This document shows positions 18,057 through 25,514 of a DNA stretch of 60,197 nt, one piece after another; positions within the stretch are counted from its first letter, which is position 1; each line of letters opens with the position of its first letter. A program made the translations under genes and the position numbers. Origin of the DNA: Pseudomonadota bacterium (GTDB lineage Bacteria; Pseudomonadota; Gammaproteobacteria; Xanthomonadales; Xanthomonadaceae); assembly GCA_023461075.1 (NCBI GenBank), contig JAEWNY010000054.1:1-60197 (forward strand), written 5' to 3'. The notes under the pieces are model-generated. The model had not been told where the DNA came from and searched no databases. It saw only the letters and a list, made by a program, of their open reading frames with translations.

Positions 18057-19489
18057 GCGACACGCGCTGGTCGGCACGCGTGCATCCCCCCTGGGACGCG
18101 CAGACTTGGCGCAGGCAGGCACGCACCGCCGTGCGCGCCGCGATCGCGCCGGAAGCGATCGATTGGCTTGACGGTGACAGTACCGCACTGTTGCCCGCCC
18201 GCGCCTTGGACGAAGCGGAGCCGGTTCTGAGTGCGCCACGGGTACCGCAGGCATTGCTCACGTTGGCCGATGCGGTAGCTTGCCATCGCGATCCAGGACG
18301 GTTCGGCTTGCTGTATCGGTTGCTGTGGCGCCTGGCACACGGCGAGTCCGGACTGCTGTCCACCCCGACCGACGCCGACGTGCGCGACGCATTTGCCCTG
18401 GCGCAGGAAGTGCGGCGCGATGCCCACAAGATGAAGGCCTTCGTGCGTTTCCGCGAGCTGCCGGGGCAGGCGGACCACTTCATCGCGTGGTTCGAGCCGC
18501 AACACCGCATCGTCGATCGGGTGGCGCCGTTCTTCGCGCGGCGGTTCGCGGGCATGCGCTGGTCGATCCTCACCCCGTACCGCAGCGTGCATTGGGATGG
18601 CGAGGAACTGCGATTCGCCGATGGCGCCCAGCCCGGCGATGCCCCCGCCGACGATGCCAGCGAAGACCTGTGGCGCACCTATTACGCCAGCATCTTCAAT
18701 CCGGCGCGGCTCAACCCGCGCATGATGCGCCAGGAAATGCCGGTGCGTTACTGGACGCATCTGCCCGAGGCGCATCTGCTGCCGGAGCTGACCCGAACCG
18801 CTGGCGCACGCGTGCAGGCCATGGCCGAGCGCGAGGCGCAGGCCACGCGTCGCCGCATTCCCGACCGCCTGCCCGCACCGCCGGTCGCGCCAGCAGCGCC
18901 AGACCGTGACGCGTCCCTGGCCGCACTGCGTCAAGCCGCCGCGGACTGCCGGGCCTGTCCGCTGTGGGAAGCGGCCACGCGCACCGTGTTCGGCGAAGGC
19001 CCGGAAGACGCGCGTATCCTGCTGCTGGGCGAGCAGCCCGGCGACATGGAGGACCTCAGCGGCCGTCCGTTCGTCGGCCCGGCCGGTCGTCTGCTGGACC
19101 GCGCCCTGGACGAGTGCGGCCTGGACCGGTCGGCGATGTACCTGACCAACGCGGTCAAGCACTTCCGCTTCGAGCGGCGCGGCAAGGTGCGCCTGCACCG
19201 CAATCCCGAGCCTTCGCATGTGCAGGCCTGCCGCACCTGGCTGGCCGGCGAGATCGAACGCGTGCAGCCGGACCTGATCGTCTGTCTGGGTGCCACCGCC
19301 GCACTGGCCGTGTTCGGCGGTGGCTTCCGCCTGATGGAGCAACGCGGCGTGTGGCACACCCTGCACGATGGCACCCGCGCCATGGCCACGGTGCATCCGG
19401 CCTGGGTGCTGCGCCAGCCGTCAGGCCGCGCGCGCGAGGACGCATACTGCCATTTCGTGCAGGATCTGGCGCGGCTGCGGCAGGCGTGA
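18053..19489 (+). CDS. DUF4130 (TIGR03915-type) - UdgX uracil-DNA glycosylase fusion
   Basis: 478-residue two-domain protein starting at GTG. Residues about 1-255 are the DUF4130-like partner of the radical SAM protein. Residues about 285-478 are UdgX, a family of uracil-DNA glycosylases that become covalently joined to the abasic site. Visible motifs are C299-x2-C302 (iron-sulfur ligands), LLLGEQPGDMEDLSGRPFVGP (motif A region at 325-342), the KVRLH loop (378-382) whose His382 corresponds to the covalent histidine of UdgX, and HPAWVLR near 448. Further cysteines C393 and C411 could complete the cluster. The loop is KVRLH rather than the KRRIH I recall for M. smegmatis, with the His kept. Confidence 0.9.
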   Translation: MSDTRWSARVHPPWDAQTWRRQARTAVRAAIAPEAIDWLDGDSTALLPARALDEAEPVLSAPRVPQALLTLADAVACHRDPGRFGLLYRLLWRLAHGESGLLSTPTDADVRDAFALAQEVRRDAHKMKAFVRFRELPGQADHFIAWFEPQHRIVDRVAPFFARRFAGMRWSILTPYRSVHWDGEELRFADGAQPGDAPADDASEDLWRTYYASIFNPARLNPRMMRQEMPVRYWTHLPEAHLLPELTRTAGARVQAMAEREAQATRRRIPDRLPAPPVAPAAPDRDASLAALRQAAADCRACPLWEAATRTVFGEGPEDARILLLGEQPGDMEDLSGRPFVGPAGRLLDRALDECGLDRSAMYLTNAVKHFRFERRGKVRLHRNPEPSHVQACRTWLAGEIERVQPDLIVCLGATAALAVFGGGFRLMEQRGVWHTLHDGTRAMATVHPAWVLRQPSGRAREDAYCHFVQDLARLRQA

Positions 19490-19573
19490 CCGCCCGCTTT
19501 GGAATGCGCTACCATGCGCAAATCAGCCCCGCCGATACAGGTGGCCCGCGGCAACGCCGGCCGAGCGTGCGAC

Positions 19574-19600
19574 ATGAGCACTACCAGCGCCCGATCCTGA
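19574..19600 (+). pseudogene. Relic thrS leader peptide frame
   Basis: ATG AGC ACT ACC AGC GCC CGA TCC TGA (MSTTSARS). It matches the start of the leader frame ahead of intact thrS (20448-20474), including the flanking upstream sequence (CCGAGCGTG-CGACATGAGCAC). It keeps two of the three Thr codons. Confidence 0.7.
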
Positions 19601-19625
19601 CTTCCGCCGACGGCCGTCCGTGACG

Positions 19626-19647
19626 AAAGGCGCTTCGGCGCCTTTTT
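19626..19647 (+). terminator. Hairpin of the relic thrS leader
   Basis: AAAGGCGC-TTCG-GCGCCTTT followed by TT. It is the counterpart of the hairpin at 20499-20519 ahead of intact thrS. Confidence 0.8.
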
Positions 19648-19675
19648 CCGTTTTACGAATCCACGAGTCGCCTCC

Positions 19676-19752
19676 ATGATCCAGATCACCCTTCCCGACG
19701 GCAGCCAGCGCAGTTACGATCAGGCCGTCGTCACGCCGATGCAGGTGGCCCC
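19676..19752 (+). pseudogene. Truncated 5' end of a second thrS
   Basis: Starts MIQITLPDGSQRSYDQ and continues to MQVA, matching the first ~25 residues of threonyl-tRNA synthetase, then breaks at the GTGGCC/CCGTGC junction near 19750 and reads out of family to a stop at 19789. The sequence differs enough from the intact thrS (MINITLPDGSRREFEQ) that it looks like a diverged copy rather than a recent tandem duplication. Confidence 0.85.
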
Positions 19753-19905
19753 GTGCTGGATGCGGATTGGCAGGCCGTATCACAGTTGACCAAGGCAGAG
19801 GTCATCAACAGCGATCTCGCTGTCGCGCGGTTAACCCACGACGCAAGTTGGACTCAAAAGCTCGACCAAGTGCTGCGTCACGTGCTGCCGTCGAAGGCAG
19901 CTTAA
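19753..19905 (+). pseudogene. Orphan 3' gene fragment, unknown
   Basis: About 50 codons ending in TAA (VLDADWQAVSQL..., ending VLRHVLPSKAA) that begin exactly at the breakpoint of the truncated thrS and finish just before a strong terminator. It reads like the C-terminus of a real protein from an inserted element. I do not recognise the family. Confidence 0.5.
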
Positions 19906-19913
19906 AGAGGAGA

Positions 19914-19943
19914 GCCCCCGGCATTCGTGCCGGGGGCTTTTTT
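19914..19943 (+). terminator. Strong intrinsic terminator
   Basis: Perfect 10-bp stem GCCCCCGGCA-TTCG-TGCCGGGGGC followed by TTTTTT, closing the orphan fragment. Confidence 0.95.
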
Positions 19944-20118
19944 CTCTACGGCCGCTTCGGGTCGTCAGCAGAAGCTGGCTCAGCTAAATTAGCAGGATCA
20001 AGCTAAAGCTTGCTAAAGCGTCCGTTTCGGGTCGCATGCAGCCCCGCTCATCTCTTCCGGTTTAGGTAGCTATCTACATCCGCGTGCGACTGAAAGGCTG
20101 CGCACTGAGCCACGGGGT
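19944..20118. other. Non-coding element tail
   Basis: No gene seen. TTCGGGTCG occurs twice (about 19953 and 20025), and AGCTAAA/GCTAA motifs recur near 19980-20020. The composition is less GC-rich than its neighbours. It may be recombination-site DNA of an integrated element. Confidence 0.4.
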
Positions 20119-20282
20119 CTGACCCCGCACTGACCCCGCAACGGTGGTTGTCCATTGCTAAGTCATTGATTTGATATGCGCTCCAGCGATTCCCACTTGA
20201 CGGCTTAGTCCTTGATTTGCTTAGATCTCTTGGACCTTGACATGGTAGGGGTCACAGGTTCGAACCCTGTACCGCCCACCAC
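20119..20282 (+). repeat. tRNA-derived attachment-type repeat, copy 2
   Basis: 164 bp colinear with 9440-9603. The first 23 bp and the last ~38 bp (20245-20282, tRNA T-arm, acceptor strand and CCA) are identical between copies, and the ~50 bp before the tRNA part differ at only a few positions. The middle differs more. As in copy 1 there is no 5' tRNA half. Confidence 0.8.
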
Positions 20283-20305
20283 CTTCGGGTGGCACCAGCA
20301 TCCTG

Positions 20306-20338
20306 CGGCGCGACCCTGGTGTCGCGCCGTTTCCGTTT
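20306..20338 (+). terminator. Intrinsic terminator after tRNA fragment copy 2
   Basis: Stem CGGCGCGAC / GTCGCGCCG (20306-20314 with 20321-20329) followed by TTTCCGTTT. It is unlike the terminator after copy 1. Confidence 0.75.
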
Positions 20339-20368
20339 GCGGGGTGCGCGGTGCGGGCGCCGAAGCGG

Positions 20369-20374
20369 TAGAAT
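20369..20374 (+). promoter_or_regulatory. Candidate -10 element of the thrS promoter
   Basis: TAGAAT about 75 nt before the leader peptide start. No good -35 is seen at the usual spacing. Confidence 0.35.
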
Positions 20375-20447
20375 CAATGGCGTCCCGGCTCTGCCATTGC
20401 CGGCAATCGGAAAGAGGTGGCCTGCGCAAGCCGGTCGAGCGTGTGAC

Positions 20448-20474
20448 ATGAGCACTACCATCGCCCCAACCTGA
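20448..20474 (+). CDS. Candidate thrS leader peptide (MSTTIAPT)
   Basis: An 8-codon frame, ATG AGC ACT ACC ATC GCC CCA ACC TGA, with three Thr codons out of eight. It is followed 24 nt later by a terminator-like hairpin and then thrS. Thr-rich leader plus hairpin ahead of threonyl-tRNA synthetase fits ribosome-mediated attenuation: ribosome stalling at Thr codons when charged tRNA-Thr is scarce would favour readthrough. The start region is kept in the relic copy at 19574. The ribosome-binding site is weak. Translation is not proven. Confidence 0.55.
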   Translation: MSTTIAPT

Positions 20475-20498
20475 CCCGCCGACGCATTTCAGCTGATG

Positions 20499-20519
20499 AA
20501 AGGCGCCTCGGCGCCTTTT
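20499..20519 (+). terminator. Candidate thrS attenuator hairpin
   Basis: AAAGGCGCC-TC-GGCGCCTTT followed by T and then C. It lies between the leader peptide and the thrS start. Confidence 0.75.
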
Positions 20520-20551
20520 CGCGTTCAAGACCTGCGAGATTCCGAAGTCCC

Positions 20552-22459
20552 ATGATCAACATCACCCTTCCCGACGGTTCGCGCCGCGAATTCGAACAGC
20601 CCGTGTCGGTGGGCGAAGTCGCCGCCTCTATCGGCGCCGGCCTCGCCAAGGCCGCATTGGCCGGCAAGGTCGACGGCAACCTCGTCGACCTCTCGCATCG
20701 CATCGACCGGGATGCCGATGTCGCCATCGTCACCGACAAGTCGTCCGAGGCGCTGGATGTGCTGCGCCATTCCACCGCGCATCTGTTGGCGCAGGCGGTG
20801 CAGCGCCTGCATCCGGGCGCGCAAGTGACCATCGGCCCGGTCATCGACAACGGCTTCTACTACGACTTCGCCTACGAGCGCCCGTTCACGCCCGAGGACC
20901 TGCCGGCGATCGAGGCCGAGATGCAGAAGATCGTCAAGGAGGCGCAGCCGGTCGCGCGTTCGCTGATGAGTCGAAACGAGGCGGTCAAGTTCTTCCGCGA
21001 CATGGGCGAGGAGTACAAGGCCGAGATCATCGAATCGATCCCCGCCGACGAGGACCTCTCGCTTTACGCACAGGGCGAGTTCACCGACCTTTGCCGCGGC
21101 CCGCACGTGCCCAGCACGGACAAGCTGCGCGCCTTCAAGCTGATGAAAGTGGCCGGCGCCTACTGGCGCGGCGATCACAACAACCAGATGCTCTCGCGCA
21201 TCTACGGCACTGCGTGGACCAACGACAAGGACCTCAAGGCTTACCTCACCCAGCTGGAGGAAGCCGAGAAGCGCGACCATCGCAAGATCGCCAAGGCGCA
21301 GGACCTGTTCCACCTGCAGGAAGAAGGCCCGGGACTGGTGTTCTGGCATACCAAGGGCTGGAGCATCTGGCAGGTGGTCGAACAGTACATGCGCCGCGTT
21401 TACCGCGAGACGGGGTATGGCGAAGTGCGCTGTCCGCAGATCCTCGACGTCACGCTGTGGCAGAAGTCCGGCCACTGGGACAACTACCAGGACAACATGT
21501 TCTTCACCGAATCGGAGAAGCGCACCTACGCGCTGAAGCCGATGAACTGCCCCGGCCACGTGCAAGTGTTCAACCAGGGCCTGCACAGTTATCGCGACCT
21601 GCCGATCCGCTACGGCGAGTTCGGGGCCTGCCATCGCAACGAGCCGTCCGGCGCCCTGCACGGCATCCTGCGCGTGCGCGGCTTCACCCAGGACGATGGC
21701 CATATCTTCTGCACCGAGGCGCAGATCGAGTCCGAGGTCGCCGCCTTCCACCAGCAGGCGCTCAAGGTCTACGCGGATTTCGGCTTCAGCGACATCCAGA
21801 TCAAGATCGCGCTGCGGCCGGAAGCGCGTCTGGGCGATGACGCCACCTGGGACAAGGCGGAGGACGCCCTGCGTTCCGCGCTGCGCGGCGCCGGGGTGGA
21901 ATGGGAGGAGCTGCCGGGCGAGGGCGCGTTCTACGGCCCGAAGATCGAGTATCACCTGCAGGACGCGATCGGCCGGACCTGGCAGCTCGGCACGATGCAG
22001 GTCGATTTCATGATGCCCGAGCGGCTCGGTGCGGAGTACGTGGACGAACACAGCCAGAAACGGCATCCGGTGATGCTTCACCGGGCCATCGTCGGCTCGA
22101 TGGAACGCTTCATCGGCATCCTGATCGAGCACCACGCCGGCCAGTTCCCGGCCTGGCTGGCGCCGCTCCAGGCGGTGATCATGAACATCACCGACGCCCA
22201 GGCCGACACCGTCGCCGACATCCGGAAAACCCTTGCGGATCAAGGCTTCCGGGTTGCCGACGATTTGCGGAACGAGAAGATCGGCTATAAGATTCGCGAG
22301 CACACGCTGCAGCGCGTGCCGTACCTGCTGGTGGTCGGCGACCGCGAGAAGGAGAGCGGCCACGTCGCGGTGCGTACGCGCGGGGGCGAGGACTTGGGCA
22401 GCATGAGCGTCGAAGATTTCGCAGCGCGACTTGCCGCCGAGCACGTCCCGGCCGCGTGA
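20552..22459 (+). CDS. thrS: Threonine--tRNA ligase
   Basis: 635-residue class II synthetase charging tRNA-Thr. The domains in order are TGS (MINITLPDGSRREFEQPVSV), the editing domain with HSTAHLLAQAVQ and the FYYDF motif, the catalytic core with MNCPGHVQVF (zinc Cys), RYGEFGACHRNEPSGALHGILRVR (motif 2) and HRAIVGSMERFIGILIEH (motif 3), and the anticodon-binding domain. Length is normal. It heads the thrS-infC-rpmI-rplT-pheST-ihfA cluster. A Thr-rich leader frame and hairpin precede it, and a truncated diverged copy of its 5' end lies 0.9 kb upstream. Confidence 0.97.
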   Translation: MINITLPDGSRREFEQPVSVGEVAASIGAGLAKAALAGKVDGNLVDLSHRIDRDADVAIVTDKSSEALDVLRHSTAHLLAQAVQRLHPGAQVTIGPVIDNGFYYDFAYERPFTPEDLPAIEAEMQKIVKEAQPVARSLMSRNEAVKFFRDMGEEYKAEIIESIPADEDLSLYAQGEFTDLCRGPHVPSTDKLRAFKLMKVAGAYWRGDHNNQMLSRIYGTAWTNDKDLKAYLTQLEEAEKRDHRKIAKAQDLFHLQEEGPGLVFWHTKGWSIWQVVEQYMRRVYRETGYGEVRCPQILDVTLWQKSGHWDNYQDNMFFTESEKRTYALKPMNCPGHVQVFNQGLHSYRDLPIRYGEFGACHRNEPSGALHGILRVRGFTQDDGHIFCTEAQIESEVAAFHQQALKVYADFGFSDIQIKIALRPEARLGDDATWDKAEDALRSALRGAGVEWEELPGEGAFYGPKIEYHLQDAIGRTWQLGTMQVDFMMPERLGAEYVDEHSQKRHPVMLHRAIVGSMERFIGILIEHHAGQFPAWLAPLQAVIMNITDAQADTVADIRKTLADQGFRVADDLRNEKIGYKIREHTLQRVPYLLVVGDREKESGHVAVRTRGGEDLGSMSVEDFAARLAAEHVPAA

Positions 22460-22519
22460 GCCACGTCCGGCCCGCCATGTGAAACGCGGGTCGGCCCGAT
22501 CCATCCCGGAGATTGCAAC

Positions 22520-23044
22520 ATCAGCACCAACGACACGAAACAGAACCGCAAGAACCATGAAATCCGCGTGCCGCGCGTGCGCGTGATCGGCAGCGACGGC
22601 GAGATGATCGGCGTGCTTTCGCGCGACGAGGCCTTGGCCAAGGCAGAGGAAGAGGAACTCGACCTCGTCGAGATCCAGCCCAACGCCGATCCGCCGGTCT
22701 GCAAGATCATGGACTTCGGCAAGTTCAAGTTCGAGCTGCAGAAGAAGGCCAACGAGGCCAAGAAGAAGACCAAGCAGCAGGAAATCAAGGAGCTGAAGTT
22801 CCGCCCGGTCACCGACGAGGGCGACTACCAGATCAAGCTGCGCAACATGCGCCGGTTCCTTGAGGAAGGCGACAAGGTCAAGGTCAACATCCGCTTCCGT
22901 GGCCGCGAGATGAGCCATCAGGAACTGGGCCGCGAGATGGCCGCCCGGATCGAGGCCGACCTTGGCGAGGACATCGTGATCGAATCGCGCCCGCGGCTGG
23001 AAGGCCGACAGATGGTGATGATGATCGCGCCGAAGAAGAAATAG
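22520..23044 (+). CDS. infC: Translation initiation factor IF-3, ATC start
   Basis: 174-residue IF-3 that binds the 30S subunit and checks start codons. The N-domain runs through NRKNHEIRVPRVRVIGSDGE and the linker is rich in Lys (NEAKKKTKQQEIKELKFRP), followed by the C-domain up to MIAPKKK. I place the start at ATC 22520 because a GGAGA ribosome-binding site stands 7 nt upstream and the extra 16 residues restore the normal IF-3 N-terminus; the first ATG in frame (22568) would cut it off. A rare start codon (AUU in E. coli) is the known basis of IF-3 self-regulation. Confidence 0.93.
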   Translation: MSTNDTKQNRKNHEIRVPRVRVIGSDGEMIGVLSRDEALAKAEEEELDLVEIQPNADPPVCKIMDFGKFKFELQKKANEAKKKTKQQEIKELKFRPVTDEGDYQIKLRNMRRFLEEGDKVKVNIRFRGREMSHQELGREMAARIEADLGEDIVIESRPRLEGRQMVMMIAPKKK

Positions 23045-23073
23045 GCCGCGACATCCAACGCAGGATGCAACCA

Positions 23074-23101
23074 CGCCGGGCACAGCCCGGCGTCTTCGTT
23101 T
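23074..23101 (+). terminator. Intrinsic terminator after infC
   Basis: CGCCGGGC-ACA-GCCCGGCG followed by TCTTCGTTT. It separates infC from rpmI-rplT. Confidence 0.8.
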
Positions 23102-23120
23102 CAGCAGGCGCCGGGCGAGA

Positions 23121-23149
23121 TTGCGCGCCGCGGCAAAAATGCGCATACT
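23121..23149 (+). promoter_or_regulatory. Candidate rpmI promoter
   Basis: TTGCGC (23121-23126), 17-nt spacer, CATACT (23144-23149). It lies just after the infC terminator. Confidence 0.6.
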
Positions 23150-23155
23150 AGGCGG

Positions 23156-23222
23156 CTCCCGGTTTGCCGGGAGTGGTTTCATTTTCAGATTGGACCCGTC
23201 GTTATCCTTTAGGATCAACGAC
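23156..23222 (+). promoter_or_regulatory. Structured 5' leader of rpmI-rplT
   Basis: Two hairpins can be drawn: CTCCCGG-TTTG-CCGGGAG (23156-23173) and GTCGTT-ATCC-TTTA-GGAT-C-AACGAC (23198-23222). The leader is about 170 nt long. L20 represses this operon in several bacteria by binding such leaders; whether it does so here is inferred. Confidence 0.5.
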
Positions 23223-23322
23223 TTACAAGCAGGTCGGGGCAGGACGGAAAGCGCATCGCGCAGCCAGTGGCCGCGCAGGATGCCGCCTCGATCAGTCGAA
23301 TAAATAAAGTCAGGACATCAAC

Positions 23323-23520
23323 ATGCCCAAGATCAAATCGCATCGTGCGGCCGGCAAGCGGTTCAAGAAGACCGCCAGCGGCAAGTTCAAGCGTGGCAGC
23401 GCCAACCGCAGCCACATCCTCACCAAAATGGCCACCAAGCGGAAGCGCAACCTGCGTCAGCCGTCTTACGTGAACCCGAGCGACGCCGGCCGCATTGCGC
23501 GCCAGCTGCCGTACGCCTGA
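23323..23520 (+). CDS. rpmI: 50S ribosomal protein L35
   Basis: 65 residues, normal length for L35: MPKIKSHRAAGKRFKKTASG, then SHILTKMATKRKRNLRQ. It is a small basic protein of the large subunit. The gene follows a structured leader, with AGGA about 6 nt before the ATG, and stands 19 nt before rplT. Confidence 0.97.
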   Translation: MPKIKSHRAAGKRFKKTASGKFKRGSANRSHILTKMATKRKRNLRQPSYVNPSDAGRIARQLPYA

Positions 23521-23539
23521 GCCTGAGGAGAACTGAGAA

Positions 23540-24310
<771 letters not shown>

Positions 24311-24355
24311 TTCCCCGGCGCGGGCAGCAGTGCCCGCCCTTGCGGAACGAAACGA

Positions 24356-24395
24356 ACGGGGAAGGGCGCGAGTCCTTCCCCGTTTCCGTTTTCGC
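24356..24395 (+). terminator. Intrinsic terminator after rplT
   Basis: ACGGGGAAGG / CCTTCCCCGT perfect 10-bp stem (24356-24383) followed by TTCCGTTTTC. Confidence 0.85.
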
Positions 24396-24450
24396 GACAG
24401 CCTGCCGTGGAACGGCATTGCTGGCTCCAGAACCGACGTAACCTCAGCGC

Positions 24451-25482
24451 ATGACCGAAATCGAAACCGACAACATCGACATCCACGCCCTGCAGGAGCG
24501 CGCACTGGCTGGCATTGCCGCGGCCGCCACGCCCGATGCGCTTGAATCATTGCGGGTCGCGCTGCTCGGCAAGAGCGGCAGCATCACCGCGCAACTGAAA
24601 TCGCTGGGCAAGTTGCCGGCGGATCAGCGCAAGCAGGCGGGCGAGGCGATCAACCGCGCGCGCGATGCGCTGGGTGACGCACTCTCGGCGCGCAAGAGCG
24701 TGCTGGATGCCGCAGCGCTCGACGCGCGCCTGGCGAGTGAGTCGATCGACATCACCCTGCCGGGCCGTGACGGCGAGGCCGGCACCTTGCATCCGGTCAG
24801 TCGCACGCTTGAGCGGATCGAAACGATCTTCGCCGGGCTTGGCTACGAGCTGGCGCAGGGCCCGGAGATCGAGGACGACTGGCACAACTTCGAGGCGCTC
24901 AACTTCCCGCCGCACCATCCGGCGCGGGCGATGCACGACACGTTCTATTTCCCCGACGGTCGTCTGTTGCGCACGCATACCTCGGGCGTGCAGGTGCGCT
25001 ACATGCTCGATCACGTGCGCGCGGGCCATACGCCGCCGCTGCGGATGATCGCCGCCGGCAAGGTCTATCGCAGCGATTCGGACCAGACCCACACGCCGAT
25101 GTTCCACCAGGTCGAAGGCCTGCTGGTCGACCAGCAGGCCAGCTTCGCCGACCTCAAGGGCACGCTCTCGGAATTCGTGCGCGCGTTCTTCGGCCGCGAG
25201 TTCGAGATGCGTTTCCGCCCGAGCTACTTCCCCTTCACCGAGCCGTCGGCGGAAGTGGATATCGCCTGGCAACAGGCCGATGGCAGCCAACGCTGGCTGG
25301 AAGTCCTGGGATGCGGGATGGTGCATCCGAACGTGCTGCGCAACGTCGGTATTGATCCGGAACGCTATACCGGCTTCGCCTTCGGCCTTGGCGTCGAGCG
25401 TTTCGCGATGCTGCGCGAAGGCGTGGACGACTTGCGCAGCTTCTTCGAGAACGACGTGCGCTTCCTGCGCCGCTTTGCCTGA
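24451..25482 (+). CDS. pheS: Phenylalanine--tRNA ligase alpha subunit
   Basis: 343-residue class II synthetase subunit forming an alpha2-beta2 enzyme with PheT. A coiled-coil N-terminus (DALESLRVALLGKSGSITAQ) is followed by the core with EDDWHNFEALNFPPHHPARA, motif 2 (KVYRSDSDQTHTPMFHQVEG) and motif 3 (GFAFGLGVERFAMLREGVDD). Length is normal. It is separated from pheT by 32 nt. A terminator precedes it, so the pair probably has its own promoter in 24396-24450. Confidence 0.97.
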   Translation: MTEIETDNIDIHALQERALAGIAAAATPDALESLRVALLGKSGSITAQLKSLGKLPADQRKQAGEAINRARDALGDALSARKSVLDAAALDARLASESIDITLPGRDGEAGTLHPVSRTLERIETIFAGLGYELAQGPEIEDDWHNFEALNFPPHHPARAMHDTFYFPDGRLLRTHTSGVQVRYMLDHVRAGHTPPLRMIAAGKVYRSDSDQTHTPMFHQVEGLLVDQQASFADLKGTLSEFVRAFFGREFEMRFRPSYFPFTEPSAEVDIAWQQADGSQRWLEVLGCGMVHPNVLRNVGIDPERYTGFAFGLGVERFAMLREGVDDLRSFFENDVRFLRRFA

Positions 25483-25514
25483 CACGCCGCCGATACGCAC
25501 AAGAATCGATAACG

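Noticed and set aside
20525..23218. An 897-codon open frame on the minus strand
   Set aside because: Antisense to thrS and infC, both clear; the composition is that of a GC-driven shadow frame.
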